The notes under the pieces are model-generated. The model was not told the DNA's origin and searched no databases. It saw only the letters and a program-made list of their open reading frames with translations. A DNA stretch of 64,000 nucleotides, from the NCBI GenBank assembly GCA_002342805.1, contig DDQW01000080.1, forward strand, positions 13,046 to 77,045, in the 5' to 3' direction. Shown here piece after piece: positions 43,382 through 52,101 of the stretch. A program made the translations under genes and the position numbers. Each line of letters starts with the position of its first letter. Position 1 is the first letter of the stretch. The DNA comes from Clostridiales bacterium UBA2432 (lineage in GTDB: Bacteria > Bacillota > Clostridia > Lachnospirales > Vallitaleaceae).

Positions 43382-45571
43382 CTATCGTTCTTTATCTATT
43401 CGATCCTTGTATTGCTTTGGTGTCATCCCCATGACTTTTGAGAAAACACGTATAAATGTATTGGCACTATTAAAGCCCACTTCTTGGGCTAGGGTTGAAA
43501 TCTTAATTTCTCGAGAGGTATGTAAAATATCCACGGCTTTTCGAATACGATACTGATTTAAATGGGCTTTAAAATTTTCTCCCGTTTCTTTCTTAAACAG
43601 TATACCACAGTATTTTTCAGAGATGTTCATGCGTTCAGCCAAATCAATGAGCATAATATCTTCATGATAATTTTCTTCGATGAATTGAATCATATCCTGC
43701 CCAAGTTGGTTTTCTTCTTTCTGGCTTTGTTCGCGAACATATAGGCATAACCAATCAATACTGTTACGCAAGATGTTAAACACTTCATCTTGATTCCACT
43801 TATCTGCCAAGGACCAAAAGTCTATTTTTTTCTCAAAGACTTCTTCAGGAGTTACTTTTAACTCCTGAATCACTCGCTGCAAGGTGCCGATTAGGACCAA
43901 CACCAAACTCTTTCTTGCCTCAAGCTCAAGTGATCCATAAACATCATTCTCTTCAAGAATATGATCATAAATCGATAGCGCCTGTTCCTCACCCAAAACG
44001 ACTTGATGAATCAGTTGATTTTCCAAGTTCAAAGGATAGTAATACACCTTTTTATCTTTTTTCCGGATCATATCCATGGTTAACATGACCTGCGTACGAT
44101 AAAGGAAACGATATTCTAGGATTTTTTGACTTTCTTCATAACTTTCTCTGATGGACTCAAAGCCTGAGCGCACATCACTAATGGCAACGAACATCCGTGT
44201 CTCGCCTTCTAAACATATATCGTTAATTAAAGGTTGAAGCTTTTTCTTTACTCCATCTACTCCTGTCGCTTCAATAATAAGAGCACATATGCCTGTACTC
44301 AGATTTGCAAAGCGAATGCCCTGACCATGTTGCACAAACTCCACAATTTCGTTTTTATATATTTGCACCTCTTGATCATCAAAGTGTTCATTACCTATAA
44401 ATTCAATAAGGGCGACTGCAAAGGACTCACCTTGCGCTGCTTGATTATATTCTTCACTCTTCTTATCTTTTACGCCAAATAATAGATCACGATTGGTCTT
44501 ATGTTCCATCAAGCGATCCCGCTCGTTAATTGCACTGCGTAATTGGATATTGAGATCTTTAACTTCCGATGCTTTTTTATGCAAAATCTTGATTTCATCA
44601 TATTTCGAGTTATGTTTTACCCCATCAAATTCAGTCATCAAATCATGGATTGGACGATATAGTACTCTGGAAAAAACTATCGCTCCGGCAATGGCGACAA
44701 ACATCATGAACAAACTTGGCAACAACATACGCATCATCACATATTCAAAGTTGTTGTTATCGGATGTGTTTTCTGCCAGTATAGTCCAATCAATATTTGC
44801 ATAGGGATATACAAAAAACTCATGATTCTCATAGGTAATACGTTCCTGCTGGGACTGTTCACTAAAACTTTGATACAAGCCTTTTCTATCAATATCTTCC
44901 GCTTGATTCCATGCAAAGATTCCTTCATCATTACATAAGAACCACGTATACTCTTCTCCTGATGTAATCAGACTTTCTGTATTAATGACCAGAAAAAACA
45001 AGATCATCTTTTCTTCAAATACACGGCGTGTCACATACATGATGTATTGTTCATTCTCCACTTGCTGCATCATTACTTTTTCTTTTCGTCCTTGTTCAAA
45101 CTCGTTAAAGAGTTGATTGCGCTCTTGTATTGACATGGCCAGCGTGGTCTCAAAAAACTGACTGCTTTCTTCACTCGATGTCGGAGTCAATACAGGTTTT
45201 TGAGTATCGATCGGTGTAATATAAATATCAAAACTAATATTATTCACACGTGATACCGCTTTTTGCAGTTCTTGTTGTAATTTGATGGCATGAAAATACA
45301 TCAAACTACCTTCGTCGTCTGTTGCATATGACCGTATATATTCATTATTCACGACATTTTCGAATTCATTCATAGCAATTTCCAACCTTAGCTGGCTGTT
45401 GCTACGGTTAGCTTCAAGGGTTTGACGCAAGATGTTTTCTTGATCTTTTTTGTCTTGCTTATTCAAATTATATGAAAAAACGCCTATAAACATAAAGCTT
45501 ATAAAAATAAATATTGCGAAAAATATCTGATAGATTCTTTTCTCGTATTTTCCTTTCACCATAATTCGCAT
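43382..45571 (-). CDS. Membrane-bound AraC family regulator
   Basis: A 729-residue one-component membrane regulator. Helices at about 12-34 and 280-302 flank an extracytoplasmic sensor domain; a cytoplasmic coiled-coil and a central region lead to a C-terminal AraC domain with two helix-turn-helix motifs (IMLIDLAERMNISEKYCGILF; ISTLAQEVGFNSANTFIRVF). AAAGGAGAACACA precedes the ATG. It sits between a sulfatase gene and the LplB/YtcP importer and most likely activates them on sensing host glycan fragments. This architecture is common beside such importers. Confidence 0.9.
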   Translation of the reverse strand: MRIMVKGKYEKRIYQIFFAIFIFISFMFIGVFSYNLNKQDKKDQENILRQTLEANRSNSQLRLEIAMNEFENVVNNEYIRSYATDDEGSLMYFHAIKLQQELQKAVSRVNNISFDIYITPIDTQKPVLTPTSSEESSQFFETTLAMSIQERNQLFNEFEQGRKEKVMMQQVENEQYIMYVTRRVFEEKMILFFLVINTESLITSGEEYTWFLCNDEGIFAWNQAEDIDRKGLYQSFSEQSQQERITYENHEFFVYPYANIDWTILAENTSDNNNFEYVMMRMLLPSLFMMFVAIAGAIVFSRVLYRPIHDLMTEFDGVKHNSKYDEIKILHKKASEVKDLNIQLRSAINERDRLMEHKTNRDLLFGVKDKKSEEYNQAAQGESFAVALIEFIGNEHFDDQEVQIYKNEIVEFVQHGQGIRFANLSTGICALIIEATGVDGVKKKLQPLINDICLEGETRMFVAISDVRSGFESIRESYEESQKILEYRFLYRTQVMLTMDMIRKKDKKVYYYPLNLENQLIHQVVLGEEQALSIYDHILEENDVYGSLELEARKSLVLVLIGTLQRVIQELKVTPEEVFEKKIDFWSLADKWNQDEVFNILRNSIDWLCLYVREQSQKEENQLGQDMIQFIEENYHEDIMLIDLAERMNISEKYCGILFKKETGENFKAHLNQYRIRKAVDILHTSREIKISTLAQEVGFNSANTFIRVFSKVMGMTPKQYKDRIDKER

Positions 45572-45583
45572 TGTGTTCTCCTT

Positions 45584-46999
45584 TTACGATTGGCTTTTTT
45601 TCAATCGTTCATATTCTAATGTTGCATTAACTCCTTGATGATAGGCATACCCTAACGTATGTTGGCGATATTTAGCGTCATATGAACTTCTCAGTGTATC
45701 AAAAGGATCTTTTGTCTTTTTAAGATAACTACCGAGTTTTTTTCGATATTGGTTAAGAATTGTTTCATACTCTGGTTCTACCGCAAGATTCTTTTGTTCA
45801 AATGCATCTTCACGCCTGCTGTATAGCTCTTCTTCCACACGCTCTTGATCATGATATACTGTATATTTGTATGCATCATCAAGATACATTCTGCCTGGGA
45901 CAATATAGCCTAAAAACTCATCATACCACTGTCCAATGACATACTTTCTTGGCGAGATCTTCTCCCCTTCAAAAGTGGATATCAAGCTTATGCCTTCCCA
46001 GTTTTTTAATACTTCAAGCCCACAAAAGTCTGTAATTGTCGGTACAATATCCATTAAGGAGACATTACCAGGAACGCGTTTTTTACCCAACAGTTTTTTA
46101 TGATAAAAAGCTAAGGGTACTTCATTGCTTTCATTATAAAAACAACCATACTTGGTAACCAAGCGGTGAGCCGCCATCCCTTCGCCATGATCTGCAGTTA
46201 AGACAATAAGGGTATCATCCATTTTACCGCTTGCTTTTAATTCTTGCAACAACTTTCCGACCTGGGCGTCAACTTTATCAATAAAATAGTGGTAGGCATT
46301 CAAATAACGCCTGTAATCCTCGCCGTCCCAGCTTGTTGTCTGGCTTTGACGTCGGTGTGCACAGCACATGTACTTTATAAATTCGGGACGATTTTCTAAA
46401 TCCACCGTCTCAAAATTCGGAGGTAACTTGGGAAGATCTTCAAGGGGTTGCACTTGATCTTCTTTACGATAATTGCCGATATACGAACAAATATTATGTG
46501 GATTTTGAAAATCAGCGATAGCAAAAAAAGGCTTATCTTTGTCTAATGTTCGAAGATAATCCCTTGCTTGGTTTAGGGTATTGATATCAAAATACGTCTC
46601 ATAATCAAAAGCGATATCATCACGCTCGTTTGGAATATGTACTTGTTTTTCTTCATAACAGCGAAAACCACGCAAGCTTCCATAATCGTGTCGCTTTCCA
46701 AAGTGGACACAATCATAGCCTGCCTGACTAAACACATCGCCTATAGTTGTTAATTCCTTACCTAAGGCTTTTATTCCTTGATTCGGTAGATTACTTAACA
46801 CGTTTGTTTGGTGGGGATACTTTGATGTCCAGAGCGATGCACGTGCCGGCTGGCACAAAGGACACGACGTATATGCATGTTCATAACTAATCCCATTTTC
46901 AATTATTTCATTCATATACCGAGTTTGATCATAGTCATTACCATAGGAACGTAGCGCCTTTGAACTGAGTTGGTCACAGATAATCATTAACACATTCAT
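45584..46999 (-). CDS. Sulfatase, Cys-type
   Basis: A 471-residue sulfatase with Cys49 in C-Q-P-A-R and the metal-site segments MIICDQLSS and TADHGEGMAAH. No signal peptide, so cytoplasmic. AAAGGTTGATGACTTT precedes the ATG. It lies 12 bases before the membrane AraC-type regulator gene, on the same strand and probably in one transcript. It differs clearly from the two other sulfatases here, so a different sulfate position is likely. Confidence 0.92.
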   Translation of the reverse strand: MNVLMIICDQLSSKALRSYGNDYDQTRYMNEIIENGISYEHAYTSCPLCQPARASLWTSKYPHQTNVLSNLPNQGIKALGKELTTIGDVFSQAGYDCVHFGKRHDYGSLRGFRCYEEKQVHIPNERDDIAFDYETYFDINTLNQARDYLRTLDKDKPFFAIADFQNPHNICSYIGNYRKEDQVQPLEDLPKLPPNFETVDLENRPEFIKYMCCAHRRQSQTTSWDGEDYRRYLNAYHYFIDKVDAQVGKLLQELKASGKMDDTLIVLTADHGEGMAAHRLVTKYGCFYNESNEVPLAFYHKKLLGKKRVPGNVSLMDIVPTITDFCGLEVLKNWEGISLISTFEGEKISPRKYVIGQWYDEFLGYIVPGRMYLDDAYKYTVYHDQERVEEELYSRREDAFEQKNLAVEPEYETILNQYRKKLGSYLKKTKDPFDTLRSSYDAKYRQHTLGYAYHQGVNATLEYERLKKSQS

Positions 47000-47108
47000 A
47001 AAGTCATCAACCTTTCTTCCTCATCATGTATATTCTATTATATTGAAAATGGGATATTTTGAAATCTCCAAAATGCAAGTCATCACCAAAAAGCAACCTT
47101 ATGCCACT

Positions 47109-48119
47109 TTACTTGTTCACTTTCTTGCCGTTTTGAACGTAGTTCCATGCATCAAGGCACATGGTAGGCAAATCTAATTTTGCTTCCCAATGAAGTATAT
47201 TTTTACTTTTTTGAGTCGATGCATAGCAACTACCAATATCACCTGATCGGCGAGGAACAACCTTATATTTCACAATTTGATCGCTTGCTTTTTCAAACGC
47301 GTGAATCACTTGAAGGACGCTATATCCTTCCCCTGTGCCTAGATTAAAAGCCTCAATTCCCGATTGAGCCTGCACATAATTAAGCGCAGCGATATGTCCT
47401 TCAGCCAAATCCTGAATATGAATATAGTCGCGAACGCCGGTTCCATCGATGGTATCATAATCATCGCCAAAAACACTCAGTTCCTCCAATTCTCCACTGG
47501 CAACCTTGGCAATATAAGGTAAGAGATTATTGGGGATGCCGTTAGGACTTTCACCGATAAGACCGCTTGGGTGGGCGCCAATGGGATTAAAATATCGCAA
47601 CAAGGCAATGGCAAAGTCCTGATCACCTACATAAAGATCTTGCATAATTTCTTCAATCATTTTTTTTGTTGCCCCATAAGGATTCGTCGTTGATAATGGA
47701 TCGTCTTCTTCGAAAGGCACATTGTCATTCATGCCATAAACTGTTGCTGATGAAGAGAAGACGATTTTCTTGCACTTGAATTTTTTCATGACTTTCAAAA
47801 GTTGAATGGTTCCATTAACATTGTTATCATAATATTCTAAAGGCATGCTGACCGATTCTCCGACTGATTTTAAGCCTGCAAAGTGAATCACAGCGTCGAT
47901 ATTATGGTGTGTAAAGATTTCTTCTAATCTGTTTACATCTCGAATATCACCTTCATAAAACTCCATACTTTTTTTTCCAAGAATTTCAATTTTTGCAACA
48001 ATTTCTTTTTTTGAGTTGATAAGATTGTCAATGATCACGACTTGATGGCCTGCTTCTAATAATTTTACACATGTGTGACTTCCGATAAATCCGGTTCCGC
48101 CGGTTACCAATATTTTCAT
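47109..48119 (-). CDS. galE: UDP-glucose/UDP-N-acetylglucosamine 4-epimerase
   Basis: A 336-residue short-chain dehydrogenase of the GalE type: NAD-binding GGTGFIGSHTCVKLLEAGH at the N-terminus, catalytic Ser-Thr in FSSSATVYG and the Tyr-x-x-x-Lys in NPYGATKKM. It interconverts UDP-Gal/UDP-Glc and often UDP-GalNAc/UDP-GlcNAc. It is the last gene of a three-gene operon with a nucleotidyltransferase and an N-acetylhexosamine kinase, which fits the galacto-N-biose/lacto-N-biose pathway. Confidence 0.94.
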   Translation of the reverse strand: MKILVTGGTGFIGSHTCVKLLEAGHQVVIIDNLINSKKEIVAKIEILGKKSMEFYEGDIRDVNRLEEIFTHHNIDAVIHFAGLKSVGESVSMPLEYYDNNVNGTIQLLKVMKKFKCKKIVFSSSATVYGMNDNVPFEEDDPLSTTNPYGATKKMIEEIMQDLYVGDQDFAIALLRYFNPIGAHPSGLIGESPNGIPNNLLPYIAKVASGELEELSVFGDDYDTIDGTGVRDYIHIQDLAEGHIAALNYVQAQSGIEAFNLGTGEGYSVLQVIHAFEKASDQIVKYKVVPRRSGDIGSCYASTQKSKNILHWEAKLDLPTMCLDAWNYVQNGKKVNK

Positions 48120-48133
48120 TACTTACATTCCTC

Positions 48134-49234
48134 CTATGTCGTGCTATATTTTTGTACAATCGCTTCCATGTGCGCAAGTTTTTCTTCCATTTTTTTTACA
48201 AATGCATATTGATTCTTGGCACGAATCAAATTGTGCTTTTCTTTATGTACCTTAAAGTAAGTATCTCCATCCAGGTAGTCTGTTAAAAAACGCATCCCAC
48301 ATTCAAAGGTCATGATAATGGCACTCATTGCTAATAATTGAATTTCTCTGGAGCTAAGCTCATCTTTCATAATCTCAAGATAGCCTTTGGTATATGCTTC
48401 AAATCGCTCTAAGTCTATATCCATCTCTTCAAGATTCTCCGAATCCTCTTCTAATGTACTTCCACAAGAACGAATGGCATCCCCAAAATCGTACAGCACA
48501 CTTCCCGGCATGACAGTATCCAAATCAATGACACATCGACCGATGCCTGTAATGTCATCTAAAAGCACATTATTTATTTTGGTGTCATTATGGGTTACTC
48601 GCATAGGAATACTTCCCTTTTCCATTTCCGATAAGATTAACGTGCATATGTTTTGATGTTCTATGGTAAAGGCAATCTCTTCTTGGCATAACTTTGCACG
48701 TTGATTCACATCTTTTTCAAGGGACGTTATAAAATACTTATATCTTTGTTTTGTATTATGAAAACCTTGAATCGTCTCATGCAGATTATCCGCAGGATAG
48801 TCTTTTAACATATACTGAAAAAGCCCAAAGGCTCGTCCTGCTTCATAGAGCATGGATGATTTTTCAGCAAATAGATGCCCTGTCGCCTTTTGAATAAAAA
48901 CATATGATCGCCAATAATTCCCATCCGCATCTTTATAAAAACTCTGCCCTGTTTGGCTTGGGACCAGGGTTAAAACTTGATAATGATCTATAGGGTGTTC
49001 TATAATATAATCCACCAAATAACCGGTCACCCCTTCAATATTTTCCATCAGTTGTTCTGTCGCCTTAAAAATCTGGTGATTCACGCGTTGTAAAATATAA
49101 GGCATGGACTCTCCCGAATACTCCACCGTGACAAGATAGGTATCATTAATATGCCCATCTCCATAAGGACGAATTGATTTAAAGTCACCCTTCCATTGAA
49201 ATTGCTTGCAGATTGTTTCAAAATCGTGTGTCAT
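48134..49234 (-). CDS. nahK: N-acetylhexosamine 1-kinase-like protein
   Basis: A 366-residue APH-fold sugar kinase. The catalytic loop RVTHNDTKINNVLLDD and the metal site VIDLDTVMPG are present. NahK phosphorylates the GlcNAc or GalNAc released by GH112 phosphorylase to the 1-phosphate. The ATG at 49234 shares one base with the stop codon of the preceding gene (TAATG), behind GGAGGATAAAATA, so translation is coupled. Assignment rests on size, fold and context with GH112 and GalE. Confidence 0.86.
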   Translation of the reverse strand: MTHDFETICKQFQWKGDFKSIRPYGDGHINDTYLVTVEYSGESMPYILQRVNHQIFKATEQLMENIEGVTGYLVDYIIEHPIDHYQVLTLVPSQTGQSFYKDADGNYWRSYVFIQKATGHLFAEKSSMLYEAGRAFGLFQYMLKDYPADNLHETIQGFHNTKQRYKYFITSLEKDVNQRAKLCQEEIAFTIEHQNICTLILSEMEKGSIPMRVTHNDTKINNVLLDDITGIGRCVIDLDTVMPGSVLYDFGDAIRSCGSTLEEDSENLEEMDIDLERFEAYTKGYLEIMKDELSSREIQLLAMSAIIMTFECGMRFLTDYLDGDTYFKVHKEKHNLIRAKNQYAFVKKMEEKLAHMEAIVQKYSTT

Positions 49235-50151
49235 TATTTTATCCTCCATAATTTTTCCGGGTATTTTCCTGCATCAATCATCTGACTAATAGCCTCAACA
49301 ACCATGGCCTTATCTTCTTGATAGGTCACCCCATACCATTTTTCATTTGTCTTAAGAACCTTGACATTGGCTTTACTTTTTTGCACCATTTGGTCGACTA
49401 CATAAGGAAGATAAAATTCACCTTTCAAAGGATTCACTTTTAAAGCCTCCTTTAAAAAATCAACGATTGTTCCCTCGATTTCTTCAATCAATGATGGCTT
49501 AAGTCCCCACATATTCATTGAGACAATGGTCTCTTCCGGTAATGTGATCCACACTTCATTTTCTAGATAAGCGATATCCTTGGCACCTTTTTCAATATGG
49601 ACACGTTCAACAACATTTTCTAGATTCTCATCTGTGTCTAGGCTGCATATTCCCCGAGAGACATAGCCATTTTCCGTCACCGTATTTTTCAGCTGATATC
49701 CAACCATGGCATAATCAGTCTGATCTTTTGTCGTGTCGCTTAAAAAATCAAAAAGCTTAATATAAGCCTCTTGACCGTAATAATCATCGGCATTAATAAT
49801 AGCAAAGGGACCTTTAATTAAATGCCTTGCTGCATAGAGTGCATGGGCTGTTCCAAAGGGTTTGACCCGATCTTTTGGAGCCTTGATACTCTCGGGAATA
49901 TCTTCTAATTCTTGAAATGCATATTGTACAGAAATATAAGGTTCGACTCGTTGTCCAATAATATCTTTAAAGTCTTTTTCGATTTTATGATTTATAATAA
50001 AAATCACATCTTCAAATCCGGCTTCAATCGCGTCAAAAACAGAATATTCAATAATCGCTTCTCCATTGCGTCCCACAGGATCCATTTGCTTGAGCCCTCC
50101 ATATCTGCTTCCAATACCTGCAGCTAAAACAACTAATACTGGTTTATTCAT
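49234..50151 (-). CDS. Sugar nucleotidyltransferase (NTP-transferase family)
   Basis: A 305-residue nucleotidyltransferase with the N-terminal signature LAAGIGSRYGGLKQMDPVG and the metal-binding INADDYYG. It would activate hexosamine-1-phosphate or galactose-1-phosphate to a UDP-sugar. TATGGAGGTTCTT precedes the ATG at 50151. In bifidobacterial lacto-N-biose operons this step is done by a GalT-type uridylyltransferase; none is seen here, so this enzyme may replace it. It heads the operon with nahK and galE and is divergent from an AraC regulator. Confidence 0.82.
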   Translation of the reverse strand: MNKPVLVVLAAGIGSRYGGLKQMDPVGRNGEAIIEYSVFDAIEAGFEDVIFIINHKIEKDFKDIIGQRVEPYISVQYAFQELEDIPESIKAPKDRVKPFGTAHALYAARHLIKGPFAIINADDYYGQEAYIKLFDFLSDTTKDQTDYAMVGYQLKNTVTENGYVSRGICSLDTDENLENVVERVHIEKGAKDIAYLENEVWITLPEETIVSMNMWGLKPSLIEEIEGTIVDFLKEALKVNPLKGEFYLPYVVDQMVQKSKANVKVLKTNEKWYGVTYQEDKAMVVEAISQMIDAGKYPEKLWRIK

Positions 50152-50218
50152 AAGAACCTCCATATTTTTTCTTGTTTTGTATTCTCTTACTATCCTAACA
50201 AGTTTTTCCCGCCCTGTA

Positions 50219-50246
50219 TTTGTACTTTCTTCTACTCTTTTTGTAC
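50219..50246. promoter_or_regulatory. Direct repeat in divergent promoter region, possible AraC site
   Basis: TTTGTAC occurs at 50219-50225 and 50240-50246, exactly 21 bp (two helical turns) apart, between the nucleotidyltransferase operon and the divergent AraC-type gene. That spacing is usual for AraC-family half-sites. A TATAAT (50256-50261) follows on the plus strand, without a good -35 box. Confidence 0.5.
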
Positions 50247-50305
50247 AATTGATTGTATAATGGTAAATAAGGAACTATTTATATGTAAAGATCGGAGTTT
50301 TGATA

Positions 50306-51208
50306 ATGCCGCGTATTGATGGTTATGAATTAACCCCCATTCACCCTCTTATTTCCATAGACCACATTGTTACTGTGCACTACTTTGAGTACTCTAAAAA
50401 TTATATTTTCGAAGGTGAAAAACATAATTTTTGGGAATTTTTATATGTGGACAAAGGATGCATCAATGTAAAAGCGAATGATACGATGTTCAGTCTTTCA
50501 AAAGGACAAATCATCTTTCATGAACCCAATGAATGGCACACTGTCGTTGCCAATGGACAGACCGCACCGAATCTTGTGGTCATTGCTTTTACGTGCGATT
50601 CTCCTGCTATGCATTATTTCAAAAAACGTATTCTTTCCATTGATCATCATTTATATACTTACCTTGGCAAAATCATCAATGCCGCCCATACTTTATTCAC
50701 GAATAACCTCAATGATCCCTTGTTAAAAAAGCTCGACAAGCGTTTTATAGAACCCACGCCATCCGAGCATTATATTACAAGCTATCTGGAATTGTTTTTA
50801 GTAGAAATACTGGAGCATCACGAACGCTATGAGAAAGATGTAAAAGTCTCGACTTCAATTCATGAATATATGAAAGAAGAAAAACTGGCCATTGTCATTA
50901 ACTTTTTACAAGAAAATCTACATCAAAACTTAACGTTAGATGATATATGTCAAAACACCTTACTTAGCCGGTCTTCCTTGCAAAAGTTATTCAAAGAAGG
51001 TACCGGCCACAGTGTGATGGATTACTTTAAAGAGATGAAAATACAGGAAATCAAGCACCTTATTCGCGAAGAAAATCATAATTTCACTGAAATAGCAGAA
51101 ATTTTGGGCTACAGCTCGATCCACTATTTATCACGAACATTTAAAGCAAATACCGGCATGACATTATCTGAATACGCTTCATCTGTAAAAGCTTTATTAG
51201 ATAATTAA
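50306..51208 (+). CDS. AraC family regulator with cupin domain
   Basis: A 300-residue regulator with an N-terminal cupin-like sensor (HNFWEFLYVDKGCINVKAND, then GQIIFHEPNEWHTV) and a C-terminal AraC DNA-binding domain (LTLDDICQNTLLSRSSLQKLF; FTEIAEILGYSSIHYLSRTF). The ATG at 50306 follows CGGAGTTTTGATA. It is divergent from the nucleotidyltransferase-nahK-galE operon and probably controls it. Confidence 0.92.
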   Translation: MPRIDGYELTPIHPLISIDHIVTVHYFEYSKNYIFEGEKHNFWEFLYVDKGCINVKANDTMFSLSKGQIIFHEPNEWHTVVANGQTAPNLVVIAFTCDSPAMHYFKKRILSIDHHLYTYLGKIINAAHTLFTNNLNDPLLKKLDKRFIEPTPSEHYITSYLELFLVEILEHHERYEKDVKVSTSIHEYMKEEKLAIVINFLQENLHQNLTLDDICQNTLLSRSSLQKLFKEGTGHSVMDYFKEMKIQEIKHLIREENHNFTEIAEILGYSSIHYLSRTFKANTGMTLSEYASSVKALLDN

Positions 51209-51211
51209 AAA

Positions 51212-51244
51212 AAGCACCGTAAGTATATTTCACTTACTGTGCTT
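51212..51244. terminator. Bidirectional terminator between convergent AraC genes
   Basis: A 13-bp stem with one mismatch (51212-51224 / 51232-51244) and 7-base loop, followed by a T-run on the plus strand and preceded by an A-run that is a T-run on the minus strand. It ends both convergent AraC genes; its right arm lies in the last codons of the minus-strand gene. Confidence 0.85.
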
Positions 51245-52057
51245 GTTTTTTTTACGATATTCATAGGGCGTCATATGTACTATTTTTTTGAAACATTGAG
51301 AAAAATAGCTTTGAGATGTAAATCCACATGAGTTAGCAATGCTTGCAATATTATAATCTGATTCAATAAGAAGCTTTTTACTCACTTGAATACGGACACT
51401 TGTCAAATAGTTCATCAAAGACATTCCATAGGTTTTTGTAAAACAATGGGATAAATAATATTTGTTCAAATGAAGTTCTTCTGCCAAATAGTCTAAGCTA
51501 ATATTTTCAGCATAATGGGCTTCCATATATCGCTTTGCCTGACTGCATTCGCGCATGACTTGTTGGGTGATCGAAGCCACAGCTTTATTCCCGGATAGTT
51601 TTAAAAACTCTAAAAACAAAAGCTCATATATATTTTGAATCATTAATAAGTGATGTTTATTCTTACGATCATAAATGTTTAAAATCTCTTCTGTATAAAA
51701 ATTTACTTTTTTGGTTAAGGATAGGAATGAAACCTTGGAATAAAGATTATTATTCATTTCAATGGATATATTACCTACACCAAAGACAATGTATTCAAGG
51801 GGATTTTCCTCGCTTGATACCTCTCTATGCTTTACGTTGGGATTTACTGCAACAAAATCATAGGGACCTATATCTATCTCCTGGTCTTCAATATATACTT
51901 TCCCTTGCCCCCCGATGACTAAGAACATCTCACACAGAACATGGGTATGAGCTATACTTGCCCATTCTCCTTCATAGGAAGAATGGGCAACATATACAAG
52001 CTCACCATAGTTTATGTCTTCAATTTTATCTGATAAATAGTAGGTACGATTACTCAT
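51230..52057 (-). CDS. AraC family regulator with cupin domain
   Basis: A 275-residue regulator: N-terminal cupin (AHTHVLCEMFLVIGGQGKVYIED, DFVAVNPNVKHRE) and C-terminal AraC domain (ISLDYLAEELHLNKYYLSHCF; IASIANSCGFTSQSYFSQCF). GAGGGATAAAC precedes the ATG. It follows the GH112 gene by 44 bases on the same strand and is the last gene of the galacto-N-biose importer operon, which it likely regulates. Confidence 0.92.
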   Translation of the reverse strand: MSNRTYYLSDKIEDINYGELVYVAHSSYEGEWASIAHTHVLCEMFLVIGGQGKVYIEDQEIDIGPYDFVAVNPNVKHREVSSEENPLEYIVFGVGNISIEMNNNLYSKVSFLSLTKKVNFYTEEILNIYDRKNKHHLLMIQNIYELLFLEFLKLSGNKAVASITQQVMRECSQAKRYMEAHYAENISLDYLAEELHLNKYYLSHCFTKTYGMSLMNYLTSVRIQVSKKLLIESDYNIASIANSCGFTSQSYFSQCFKKIVHMTPYEYRKKNKHSK

Positions 52058-52101
52058 GTTTATCCCTCATTAAACGACTGAATTCTTATCGACAAATCTG
52101 C

